This document shows, piece by piece, positions 12,615 through 22,721 of a stretch of 64,000 nt of DNA. The DNA is from Hypericum androsaemum (taxonomy: Eukaryota; Streptophyta; Magnoliopsida; Malpighiales; Hypericaceae), in the NCBI GenBank assembly GCA_963995505.1, contig OZ023189.1, positions 18,313,495 to 18,377,494 of the forward strand, given 5' to 3'. Position 1 is the first letter of the stretch; every line of letters starts with the position of its first letter. The notes under the pieces were generated by a model. The model did not search any database and was not told the DNA's origin. It saw only the letters and a list, made by a program, of their open reading frames with translations. The position numbers and the translations under genes are program-made.

Positions 12615-13489
12615 TGTTAAAATTGAATGGCGTTTCAATGCAAAGGCCCAAAGTGGGAGGCCCAAGATGGGAATAGGAAAGGGAAACTAATCCCACATCA
12701 GAAAGTGGCACAAAGTTTTCCAAGTTTATAAGGAGATTCTCCTTGTTAGCTAGGAACTAAGTTGACCACCTGGAAAGGCAACTCAGACACGCTACGAGGA
12801 TGGTGCGTAGCACCATCCGAGCACGCTTACGCACACTCTGAGGTACACTTTGTACTTCGCATGTGCGCATCGTCGGGAGGAGCCGGAGAAGCTTTGAAGT
12901 TTTGCCAAAATTCGAAGACCACTCGTACATGGACACGAGGAGGTGCGAAAGGCTGAAAAATTCTGGAAGACTCCAGATTGCTCGGACGAAGGGTCACTAC
13001 CAGAAGTGCTGGCCGGAAGAGTCACGAAGCTTTCAGAAGTCCACTGAAGGGTCACGAGCAGGCCTGGCAAAATCTGATGTGCGAAGGGGTGTCTTCGGAT
13101 GGCTGAAGAGGTGCGTGAAGGGCAGCCTGTCTACTGGCCGAACGGATGCGTCTCCTCGGAAGTGCCTGCCTCCTCTGCCTCCACAACCTATAAATAGGTT
13201 TCTCCCTCTCATTTGCAACTCACCCCACAACTCATTGCATAACATTTCTTTAGCAATAGTTGTTCTTCTCTCCCTCTCTCTCAAGAAATTTTCGAGTATC
13301 CAGCGGTTCGTTGAAGCTTCGAGAATCATTGTGATACGATCTTGGAAGCAACAAAGTCGTTGTATCTTGGAGACGATTGCCGTAGCCCGTAAGCACTGAA
13401 TACAGGCCAATCTCGTCTTACAGAGAAAGAATGAAACTCTTGCCTCGACTTTAGATTTTAATCAAGTACACCACCTCTGGTAAACAACA
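12615..13489 (+). mobile_element. 3' LTR of the decayed copia element
   Basis: A polypurine stretch GTGGGGGATT directly precedes TGTTAAAATTGAATGG, the standard copia 3' LTR junction. A TATA box CTATAAATA lies at 13188-13196, about 575 bp into the LTR. The right end is placed at ...AAACAACA about 13489, but with no partner LTR or target duplication this end is uncertain. ORFs inside (12863-13399 and its antisense) are chance. Confidence 0.7.
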
Positions 13490-13957
13490 CATTTATCACT
13501 CGGCCAGTTTTGCTAAAAACTTGTGTTTGATACTAGAATGTCCTGAACAATAAATATGCAGTCCAATTAACATCCGGCCTTAATAAGCAAACATGGAAGA
13601 CGTGCTACAGTGGATTTGAAGGCCGGCCCGAAGTACAATACACCAACTAGAAGCCCGCAATTATCTTATAGGAAATTTTTTTGGGGGCGATGCTAAAATG
13701 TGATAAAAGTTGGTATAAGTAATAAAAAATAATATTTAATTCTTTTAAAAGTATCTTTATTTTAAGCCGTACAAAATTAAAATATATATATACCTTAGAA
13801 TGAATTACTCATATACAAGTTTCACAATGGTGTATTCTAAAAATCGAGCTTGGCCCAACCATAAATTAACGGCCGACCCAATTAGGGCTTGAAGCTATTG
13901 GCGCTGTCATTCATTAATTGTCGTCTTATCAGTTATCACTGTCCTATGATTATAATA
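13490..13957. other. Intergenic, nothing recognised (includes left target duplication)
   Basis: AT-rich sequence without a gene. Its last 9 bases, ATTATAATA at 13949-13957, are the left target-site duplication of the TIR element that follows. Confidence 0.6.
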
Positions 13958-14909
13958 GGGAAAAGTGCACTTTAGTACCCTGTGGTATCGCAAAAAATCC
14001 AGTCAGTACCCTGTGGATTAAAACGTATCAATTGAGTCATACTTATTCCAATTAACATCAATTAGAGGCCCGGGCAGCTGCCCGGACCTGCCCGAACCTA
14101 CCCGACCCCTGCCCGAACCACGTGGCCAGCCACGTCACCAAAATTTGATGACGTGGCGCCACGTGGACATCCTCCTTCCCTCCTCCTCCCCTCCTCCTCC
14201 TCCTCCTCCTCCCCCCGCGTCCTCCTCCTCCTCCCCTCATCCTCCTCCTCCTCCTCCTCCTCCCCCCGCGTCCTCCTCTTTCTCCTCCTCCCCCCGCGTC
14301 CTCCTCTTTCTCCTCCTCCCCCCGCGTTCTCCTCCCCCGAAGGAGGTCCTTGGAGACGTCGTCCTTGGAGCCGGAGAAGACGTAGGTCTTTGGGAGGTGG
14401 GAGAAGCCGAGCTCGTGGACGTGGACCAGCTTCCCGAAGGTGACGAGCGCCACCAGGGAGTTGTCCGGGAGGAGATCCACGGCCTGGGACAGGGCCGACC
14501 TCAGGAAGGACATCTCCATATGCTGGCCGGGAAATCAACGACGGCGAAGGAGGAGAAGGAGGAGGACGCGGGGGGAGGAGGAGGACGAGGAGGAGGGGAG
14601 GAGGAGGAGGATGCAGGGGGAGGAGGAGGACGAGGAGGAGGAGGGGAGGAGGCGGAGGAGGAGGCGGAGGAGGAGGAGGAGGAGGAGGGAAGGAGGATGT
14701 CCACGTGGCGTCACATCATCAAAATTTGGTGACGTGGCTGGCCACGTGGTTCGGGCAGGGGTCGGGTAGGTGCGGGCAGGTCCGGGCAGCTGCCCGAGCC
14801 TCTAATTGATGTTAATTGGAATAAGTATGACTCAATTGATACGTTTTAAACTACAGGGTACTGACTGGATTTTTTGCGATACCACAGGGTACTAAAGTGC
14901 ACTTTTCCC
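13958..14909. mobile_element. Pack-MULE-like TIR element A carrying a SEC23 fragment
   Basis: The 952-bp element starts GGGAAAAGTGCACTTTAGTA and ends with its inverted complement. The arms are about 200 bp and highly alike. It is flanked by a perfect 9-bp direct repeat ATTATAATA (13949-13957 and 14910-14918), as expected for Mutator-like elements. Each arm holds a perfect or near-perfect CCGGGCAGCTGCCCGG palindrome (14070-14085 on the left). The interior has a pyrimidine-rich (CTC)n tract, a SEC23 coding fragment, and a purine-rich (GGA)n tract. There is no transposase, so it is non-autonomous. Confidence 0.88.
14340..14522 (-). pseudogene. Captured SEC23 exon fragment
   Basis: The minus-strand frame reads MEMSFLRSALSQAV, LLPDNSLVALVTFGK, VHVHELGFSHLPKTYVF, SKDDVSKD. 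This matches the conserved part of the SEC23 trunk domain (the usual pattern is SLLPPNALVGLITFG, VQVHELG, KSYVFRG). SEC23 is the inner COPII coat protein and GTPase activator of SAR1. About 60 codons are present without a stop, then the frame runs into (CCG/CTC)-type repeat DNA giving Arg/Glu/Gly. No other SEC23 domain is present. It lies wholly inside a TIR element, so it is a captured piece, not a gene. Confidence 0.75.
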
Positions 14910-14918
14910 ATTATAATA

Positions 14919-16813
14919 AGCAATGATTTAACATAGACGATTGCGCCCAGAAACATTATCGCTTGCCGGAAGAAGGATCTGGAATTATTCCAGATATTTT
15001 CGCCCAAGGACGGGGCCCTGAAGAGGAGAAGACGGGCCGCGACGGGCCCAGTACACCAATGAACACACGATGGGCCTGATGAAAGGGTGGACCAACATGG
15101 GCCGAATGAGACTGAGGAGAAGAATTTACTTGTTGTGCTTGGTTCTACTCGACTAAGGAGAAGTACCAGGCCCAAAAAACCTACAAACAAAATCATAGAG
15201 GGGTCCAGCCATGAAATAAATGAAACAGAAGAATACGAATCAGACGGCTCGGTTAAGGAGGCTAATTCAAAAAGTGGTTTGGTTTATATCTTGAAAAGAG
15301 AAAGAAGTGGAAAAAGAGCCGAATAGAGCAAGAGCCATAGAATAAAACAAAGGAGTTAAATTTAGAAGATACCTCTTATCTAGTAGCATAAGTTATTAGA
15401 TAGATATTTATCTTTGAATTTTTAGGTGATATTAGTGCCTACGACACTATTAGTATAGTGCACTCGTGCACACTCGGCGTAGCCTTTTGATAGGTAATAA
15501 AAAATTTACTTATAAAAAATATTATTGTTTGTTGGTACCCAAGACTTCATCGGAAAAAATATTTGGAAGATGATTTTAAAATGTGAAAGGGACGTGAACT
15601 CGGCTGAGTTTTTGGTCTCCTCCGAATGGATCCCACAATCACTAGCCAATAGATTTTTTTCTTATGTCTTTCTTCATTCATCGGTCGATATGTAAATATA
15701 ATAACGGATTACAATATTTCATTTTTAGTTTTGTTCTTCTTATCTAACTAAAAAATTTAAGATAATGTGGTGACATTTTTTCATACTTATAACAAAGTCA
15801 TCATTCTTTTTTTTATTAATAATTTTTTTAATAGTATGTGTTTTACATACTAAAAAAGTATAATCATTTCTTGCGATGTTGCAACCGTGGGGTGATGGCA
15901 AAATCCAATGGGATAAGCCAAAGAACCCCTTTAAGGCATGGTCCTGGGACTATAACATGTGCAATAGATTGGTCCATTTGGAGTTGAAGGAAGCCAAGTC
16001 CACATGAAATTATCTAGTAATTTGTCAACCTAGGGACCCATAACCCATTTGTTTACTGACCAGAAGAATCCCGTTTACATGTGAGTAAGTGAGGTAACAT
16101 GATTTTTTTGGAAATTTGATAGAGTATTGTGTTCGTATCTCGTCTAATAATGTTTCATAAAGTTCAAATTCAAAGCATATTTTTTTGTCCATAAAGAGGG
16201 GCAGTGCCCCTGCTTTAACTTGGTGCCGCAAAATTCAAAGCATATTTACAAAAATTCAACTCTCTTGCCACTTTAAGCGGTAATATATTTTTTTTTAAAT
16301 TAGACGGATGAAAAATTATACATTGGAATTTTTTTTTAGGAATAGTGCAATGTTTATGTTCCTTCCGTATCTCCACCCAGATTTCTTTAACTTTTTTTTA
16401 TGTTCCTTCCTTATCTCCACACAGATTTCTTTAACAACTACCGCAATGTAATGTATAATAAAGGTGCTGCAAAGATCATCCATATCCGTGTCTGAAAAGT
16501 GTTTTTTGTCATCTAGCGTTGGCCGACAAAATTGGGGTTAGAGCAAGGGTTGGGATTTTCATTTCCCATACTGGCAAAATTATAATGTGCACTTAGTCAA
16601 CGGATGTCGACGTTTCCCACTAATAAATTGGGTTAGGAAAACCCAATCGTGATTATTTTCGGACTGAAGTTACCAAATCGATTACGTGAGATATTTGTTT
16701 ATACAGAAATCTTCGATATTTTGAACACTAGAATCTTGTATTGTATCTTCGATCTTTTAGCAAGGAGTTGGCTCAGATTGGGTAATACTGGATTTGAATG
16801 TAAACCTCATGGA
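14919..16813. other. Intergenic, possible small retrotransposon remnant
   Basis: Mostly AT-rich. A plus-strand frame at 15087-15326 includes RLRRSTRPKKPTNKI, similar in style to the basic linker before RT in copia polyproteins, but too short and isolated to be sure. A 15485-15515 stretch (AAAAAATTTACTTATAAAA) resembles the tail of SINE-like repeats also seen at about 46555. No gene is recognised. Confidence 0.35.
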
Positions 16814-17545
16814 TGTTGGGAGATGGAGTGGAAACAAACAATACCCATGACACACAAGCGAACCACAATCATAACGAGAAACACGAACTAGTAAGAAACC
16901 AAAAGGAAAAGTACAAGAGATAAGATGTTTGGTTACCCGGTTCGATCTACAACGATCTACGTCCGGAGACGTACCAAGCCATAAGAGAGTTCACTATGCT
17001 TTTGAGCTTCACTTGCTCTTTACAAGAAAATGCCACACTTTAGCACCCACACTCACCTAAGATTTTCTTTTCTCTCTCAAGCCATTCTCTCTCTCTTCTA
17101 TTCTTGTTCTTAGGGGTTACAAATGAGTTACAAGGGATACTTATAGAGCCAACAAACCTAGGAAGCAAAAGCAACACGCAGGGGCAAACTTGTCTGAAGT
17201 TCAGCAATTTTTCCCGTCCGGACTAGCGACCACCAATCAACTGACGATCGCCAGTGGCCTCGCACAACAGCTTCTGTGACTCATCACTAGCGGTCGTTAG
17301 TTGACTTGCGACCGCAAGTCCCAACTAGCGGCCGCTAGTTGGCTGGCGCCCGCCAGCTTTTCAACAGTTCTCGCTCCCCGCTTCATCTTCGCACGACGCG
17401 TACCATCTCGGGTGCACTAGTGTTACACTTCTCGAGACCGATCGAATACCACCACTCGTCCCTTGATCCGAATGATCTCCAAGCATTCCCGAGCACTAAA
17501 TCAATCTAATCAAGTTCCAAACCGCTTCTCAGGCTCCAAACCCAA
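16814..17545 (+). mobile_element. Probable solo or truncated LTR, same family as 1-384
   Basis: It starts TGTTGGGAGATGGAGTGG. It then holds the family block GGTTACCCGGTTCGATCTAC followed by GATCTACGTCCGGAGACG and a CCAAGCC hairpin edge (about 16930-16985). Next come CT-rich leader-like DNA (about 17040-17110) and a GC-rich region with several GCGGCCGCTAGTTG-like units (about 17215-17370). There are no coding domains. The right end is not defined. Confidence 0.45.
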
Positions 17546-18040
17546 GAATAGAAGGTGGGGCATGGGTGTAGGGACTGTAGTATATCGTTTATCACAATAA
17601 TCTCAGATGATCATTTTCCCGTTCCGATTTTTTTCAATAGATTTCACCATGACAGAATTTTTATTGAAATTTGTAGTAATAATTTCGTGCTCGCACAAGA
17701 GGATCCTACACCCCATATGTACATTTACCAAATAAAGATGATGCTAACACGACGTTATAGTCAGTAATCGAATGCCCAATTTTACTTGAGTACTCGAATT
17801 TTGAAAAAATCAATCAAAACTAAATACTTTAATTTGCAAATAAATTGAACTTTTTTAAATTGAAAAACTGAAAAAGGGAAGAGAAACTCTGCAAATAAAA
17901 TAAAAACATTTTTCGACAGTTACGATAATTATATATTATCACATACTTCACTGCTACACTACCAAACTGTAGAATTAAGAAGTTGTTCCTGCTGGTCAAG
18001 ACATTAACTCATAAATCTTAATTAACCTCTATACAAGAAA
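17546..18040. other. Intergenic, nothing recognised
   Basis: AT-rich, with no supported coding or RNA feature. It ends next to the imperfect 9-bp duplication TAGTTTTTT (18041-18049) of the following element. Confidence 0.5.
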
Positions 18041-18049
18041 TAGTTTTTT

Positions 18050-19049
18050 GGAAAAAGTCCACTTTAGTACCCTGTGGTATCGCGAAAAATTAAGTCAGTA
18101 CCCTGTGGTTTAAAACGTATCAATTGAGTCATACTTATTCCAATTAACATCAATTAGAGGCCCGGACAGCTGCCCGGACCTGCCCGAACCTACCCGACCC
18201 CTGCCCGAACTACGTGGCCAGCCACGTCACCAAATTTTGATGATGTGGCGCCACGTGGAGAGGAGGAGGAGGAGGAGGACGCGGGGGGAGGAGGAGGAGG
18301 AGGACGCGGGGGGAGGAGGAGGAGGAGGAGAACGCGGGGGGAGGAGGAGGAGGAGAACGCGGGGGGAGGAGGAGGACGCGGGGGGAGGAGGACGCGGGGG
18401 GAGGAGGAGGAGGAGGAGAACGCGGGGGGAGGAGGAGGAGGAAGAGGACGCGGGGGGAGGAGGAGGAGGAGGAGGACGCGGCGGGAGGAGGAGGAGGAGG
18501 AGAACGCGGCGGGAGGAGGAGGAGGAAGAGAACGCGGGGGGAGGAGGAGGAGGAGGAGGACGCGGCGGGAGGAGGAGGAGGAGGAGGACGCGGCGGGAGG
18601 AGGAGGAGGAAGAGGACGCGGGGGGAGGAGGAGGAGGAGGAGGACGCGGCGGGAGGAGGAGGAGGAGGAGAACGCGGGGGGAGGAGGAGGAGGAGGAGGA
18701 GGAGAACGCGGGGGGAGGAGGAGGAGGAGGAGGACGCGGGGGGAGGAGGAGGAGGAGGAGGACGCGGGGGGAGGAGGAGGAGGAGGACGCGGGGGGAGGA
18801 GGAGGAGGAGGCGGAGGAGGAGGAGGAGGAGGAGGGGAGGAGGAGGATGTCCCCGTGGCGCCATGTCATCAAAATTGGGTGACGTGGCTGGCCACGTAGT
18901 TCGGGCAGGGGTCGGGTTGGTTCGGGCAGCTGCCCGGGCCTTTAATTGATGTTAATTGGAATAAATATGACTCAATTGATACGTTTTAAATCCCAGGGTA
19001 CTGACTTGATTTTTTGTGATACCATAGGGTACTAAAGTGGACTTTTCCC
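18050..19049. mobile_element. Pack-MULE-like TIR element B, filled with a GGA minisatellite
   Basis: The 1000-bp relative of element A has the same ends (GGAAAAAGTCCACTTTAGTA on the left, the inverted GGGAAAAGTCCACTTTAGTA on the right), the same GTACCCTGTGGT and TCAATTGA blocks, and the same GCCCGGACCTGCCCGAACCT stretch. Arms are about 200 bp. Flanks are TAGTTTTTT and TATTTTTTT, a 9-bp duplication with one mismatch. Unlike A it has no recognisable gene piece; nearly the whole interior is a purine repeat. Confidence 0.82.
18258..18850 (+). repeat. (GGA)n purine minisatellite with GACGCGG(G/C)GG interruptions
   Basis: About 590 bp of nearly pure purine on the plus strand. Units are roughly 24-33 bp of (GGA)4-8 closed by GACGCGGGGG, GACGCGGCGG or GAACGCGGGGG. 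All long ORFs here, on both strands, are repeats of Gly/Glu/Arg or Pro/Ser/Leu and are not genes. Confidence 0.9.
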
Positions 19050-19805
19050 TATTTTTTTGATATTTATTATTTCAATATTAATAAACTATATTTACCTATA
19101 AAAAAAATAGTATTTTGCTAAGAAATAGCCACCCAAAAAACTATGGTTCGCAATGTTAGCTAACAAAAAAGGACTTGGTGGAGCCTCATTGGAACTCACA
19201 ATGCTGCAGTTTATAGGCACGATGGCATCTCTCGAATTTGTTATTTAAAGTGGGCGTAGTCAATAGAGATTTGGTCGAATCATATTCATGGAAGCAAGTT
19301 GCACGAACAAGTCCAAAAACAATAATACCTATGGGATCAAAGATTAATTCAATACATGTGCTTGGTGGTGTCCACCTTTATTTCCAGCTGCCACCACGAG
19401 TTTTTTCGTGAAATAATATTTAATCTAACGATACATGATAAATAAATAAAATTAGTGTTTAATTATTGATACGTGTAATCATGGTGGTGTTATTATTTAA
19501 CTTTAAAAAACAACAATAATTGGTATCTATGATTTATTGATGAAGTTGTTGTTTGATGCTCACTTGGTTAACTAATTTACATACATATAATTGTAAAGAA
19601 GGAAAAAAATAATGTCAACTGCGCTTTTTATAATAAATTAGAACAATCATTTCAAGTTGGTCGACGTAGTCTGTGATTTATTGAGATGGTACATTTTTTT
19701 AGTTCTTTTTAATAGGTTGATAGATTATATAAATATCTCCCAATTGATAACACTTAATAATAAAAAAGAAAAGGTAGTGCTGACTACATGAAAAATGTAA
19801 CAACA

Positions 19806-20246
19806 AAAGGCCTAGCTCATATGGATTGGGTATGGAATGCCGAGATTCTGAATCGTTCGGAATGAAGACACGCGGGAGCTTTTTTACAAAAATGCTAAAA
19901 TACGGGGACCAAAATAAAAAAAGCTATGTCCAAACACAGACTTGAAACAAATGCCATTATGATATAACTGCGCATGCCAGTATCACGTTGCATGCATGCC
20001 AATATCACATAACTGTGCATACCAGTATGATTTTTTTGCAAAAATGCTAAACTATAGGGACCAAAATGAAAAAAGCTACGCATGCCAGTATCATAAACGA
20101 GACTTGCCGCTGTCACAAAAATAAATGCCATTATCACATAAATGCGCATACCAGTATCACATAACTACGTTTGCCAGCACGGTCCCCCTTTACTCAAACT
20201 GTTCGGAATGATTTCTTCACTCCGTACCCAATCCAAAGCCAGCTCA
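19806..20246. mobile_element. MITE-like element with internal two-copy tandem repeat
   Basis: The left edge (agctcatatggattgggtatgg, then cgttcggaatg) recurs in inverted form at the right edge (cattccgaac-type, then ccgtacccaatccaaagcc). The interior is a direct repeat of about 170 bp beginning CAAAAATGCTAAA(A/C)TA, each copy with several about-22-bp units of CGCATGCCAGTATCACATAA type. It has no coding capacity. Target duplication was not resolved. Confidence 0.5.
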
Positions 20247-20249
20247 CCT

Positions 20250-21600
20250 AAGATATTCCATACACAAAACAATGTCTTGGTGACAAAGCCCCAATATGGA
20301 ATTTGATCTTCGGTGTTATTCATGCATTCGACGGAATGAATGAACGAGAAGTTTGTGATTTCATGTTTAAAATTAAATTTAGGCGAGCTTTCGTGCGACA
20401 ATAAGGAGAGCTGCTAAATTTCTTGGTCCTGATTTTTCCTAATGTAAGCGATCTGACTTCTAAGTTTTAATCATCTCGAGAGTCGGGCTAGCGTTTGCAA
20501 CGGTTAGTTGACCAGAAGAAAGATCCAAGAAATCACTTTTTAGTACCTACAACTGGATACTCGTTGCGTAATAAATTGTTTAGTCACTTTTACGTGACAA
20601 AAACCCACTTTTCTTATTAATGAAGGTCAATGTGTTTCGCCAATCCTAATGGAACTACTGAGTTTTTATTAAAACATCATCGGATCCTATATTTTTTTCT
20701 TCGTAAAATTTAAATTCAAAATTTTATTAAGAGAATTTAAATTTTCGTACTAATTCTCGTAATATCGAGTAAGTTGTAGACAAGACTCGCCTTTGTATCA
20801 AAACTAATTCATTAATGTATTTGTATTTCATTAAATAGAAACCGATCATGGATTCATGATGAGTATTGGCGCCCGAATTTGTGGAGGGCAGTGAATTTTT
20901 TGGGTGAGATTCAAACTAAATTGCCAATATAAATTCAAATGGTTATCTAAGTCAAATGGGTGAACAAGAGTTGTAATACTAAAAAATCCTTAATGCCTTC
21001 TATATTGGGATTCATTGGTCAATTATTGTCTTGGAGCCAAGAGATCAAGTGGTTACATAGACCGAAAAAATGAATATAGTTGATTAAGACTACGAGACGT
21101 TCTTAGATAGGTAGTTATCTTCTATTTTTAGGCGATTAAGATTACCTACAAATTATTTAATATTTTTACATGCAACAAGACAAACAAGGAATCCAAAATT
21201 AATCACAATCAACTCTTACAGACGAGAATCAATCTTTCTAGCGCTAAATTTACAAAACTCGAACTTCAAACTTTTATCTTTTATCTGTTATCTATATATC
21301 ATCTATGTCTCACGGGCTAATAAGACAAGCAAGGAAAATTGCAAGTAGGCATTCAAGAAGACAGTACGTCGATTTCCACACACGGGGCGTGGTTGCATTT
21401 AGCAGGTCATATAGAATCAGATCATTTACCCATCCTCATAAGGAACTCGAACAGATTTTATCGCTGCTTATAAACATCGGTACGAAATGAAATGAAATTG
21501 TGGGAATGAGACGTGACATGTGAGTATCCGGCTCGATCGGGGGTACCACACCTCGGGGTCTGTTCATTTTGGACATAAACTTTTTTTGGGGCCGAAAGAC
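20250..21600. other. Intergenic, nothing recognised
   Basis: AT-rich sequence without supported genes. The short ORF at 21305-21490 has no recognisable domain. Confidence 0.5.
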
Positions 21601-21606
21601 ATGAGA

Positions 21607-21893
21607 GCAGATTGAGTAGGGACTAAAAAAAATTTGTCTCCAAGTGGGGACTAAATTTTGGACCGTCAGATTTGATTGTCTTTAAATCTGATGGTCAATA
21701 ATCTATCAGGTGATATTTGTTTGCATGTGAAGTGATATTGGTTTGTATGTGAAATGATATTGGTTTGCATGAGACTGGTTTACGTGTGAAGAGATATTGA
21801 TTTGCATGTGAAGTGATATTGGTTTACATGTGTAGTGATATTGGTTCGGGTTAGTCTCATGGGTAGGGACTAGTCCAGTCCCCACCAAATCTG
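21607..21893. mobile_element. MITE-like element, copy 2
   Basis: Same structure as 6853-7118: the left side has GTAGGGACTAAAAAAAATTTG, the right side GTAGGGACTAGTCCAGTCCCC, and between them are about six to seven 22-bp units of TTGGTTTGCATGTGAAGTGATA. The flanks GACATGAG (left) and GACATGAC (right) would be an 8-bp duplication with one mismatch, fitting a hAT-type MITE. Confidence 0.65.
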
Positions 21894-22013
21894 GCCCCGA
21901 CATGACATATAACTATTAACATGTAGGATAAGGATAGATAGTCCAGAATTATGAGTCGCAATTGTAGCTAGTCAACTTGGATTATCTGAATTAGTCAGGC
22001 TTTTTAATGTGGT

Positions 22014-22711
22014 TGACGGTTTTGACGCGTAATTAACGAGTAATTACGTGTTAAACCCATTTAATTAACAAACTAATTCGTTAATAATAAATTACTTACT
22101 TGTTGAAGTAAGAGGTCCACAGGCTCGGGTCCACAACTTCTTCGTGCTGGTCGAATTACGATCACGTTCGAACGGATCCGTAATCAATTTTTACGAGATT
22201 TCCTTTAATCGAAAATCTGATTAAAATTCTGGAACTGATCCGGAATTTTCCTTTTGTATTGAGTGATTGTGGGAAAAGTTACAAATTGGTCCAGCCGGAT
22301 TTCCCCTTTTATAGGAAAATCCGGACAGCCACACATTCGCCACGTGTCGCCACATGCCACATGTCCGCCACGTGGCAAAGCTACCTCATAGCTTCGCCAC
22401 GTGACGCCACGAGGCACGCCACGCGGCGAGGCTGCACATAGCTTTACCACGTGGCGCCACGTGGCGTTTGTCCACATGTCCGCCACGTGGCACGCCACGT
22501 GGCAAGGCTACGCCTAGCTTTGCCATGTGGCACCACGTGGCGCAATGTGGACGCGCCACGTGGGCTGCCACATGTGACGTCAGGCGGGTCACATGTGGGT
22601 TGGGCCGGTCAACGCGGGTTGACCGGCCCATCCAACCCAACTTTTTGGGCCTAATGGGCCCGGGCCCAATTAGGCACAATAATAATTGCCTATTGGGCCC
22701 AAGGTCCAACA
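22014..22711 (-). repeat. 3' LTR of the copia element, rich in CACGTG palindromes
   Basis: 698 bp, TGTTGGACC...CGTCA in element orientation. The U3 part (22330-22570) has at least nine CACGTG cores, mostly in GCCACGTGGC palindromes. These are G-box/ABRE-type sites bound by plant bZIP and bHLH factors. A TATA box CCTATAAAAGG lies at 22306-22315 (minus). It is about 120 bp longer than the 5' LTR, chiefly in the palindrome array. Confidence 0.93.
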
Positions 22712-22721
22712 TCTCCCACTC
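22712..22721 (-). other. Polypurine tract
   Basis: The minus-strand GAGTGGGAGA lies immediately before the TGTTGG start of the 3' LTR, the place where plus-strand synthesis is primed in LTR elements. Confidence 0.75.

Noticed and set aside
12863..13399. 178-codon ORF
   Set aside because: Lies within the copia LTR; no domain and the LTR explains the sequence.
14145..14769. Several overlapping ORFs of up to 195 codons rich in Pro/Ser or Glu/Gly/Arg
   Set aside because: They are translations of CTC/GGA repeats in all frames; only the SEC23 segment (14340-14522, minus) has real protein character.
18190..18949. Four overlapping ORFs of 220-234 codons on both strands
   Set aside because: Pure repeat translation of the GGA minisatellite in element B; open only because the repeat lacks stop codons.
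21706..21903. ORF with repeated HMQTNI/YKPISL-like units
   Set aside because: Translation of the 22-bp MITE units; not a protein repeat.
22330..22570. CRISPR-like regular repeats
   Set aside because: The GCCACGTGGC repeats have irregular spacing, are palindromic, lie in a plant LTR, and have no cas genes.
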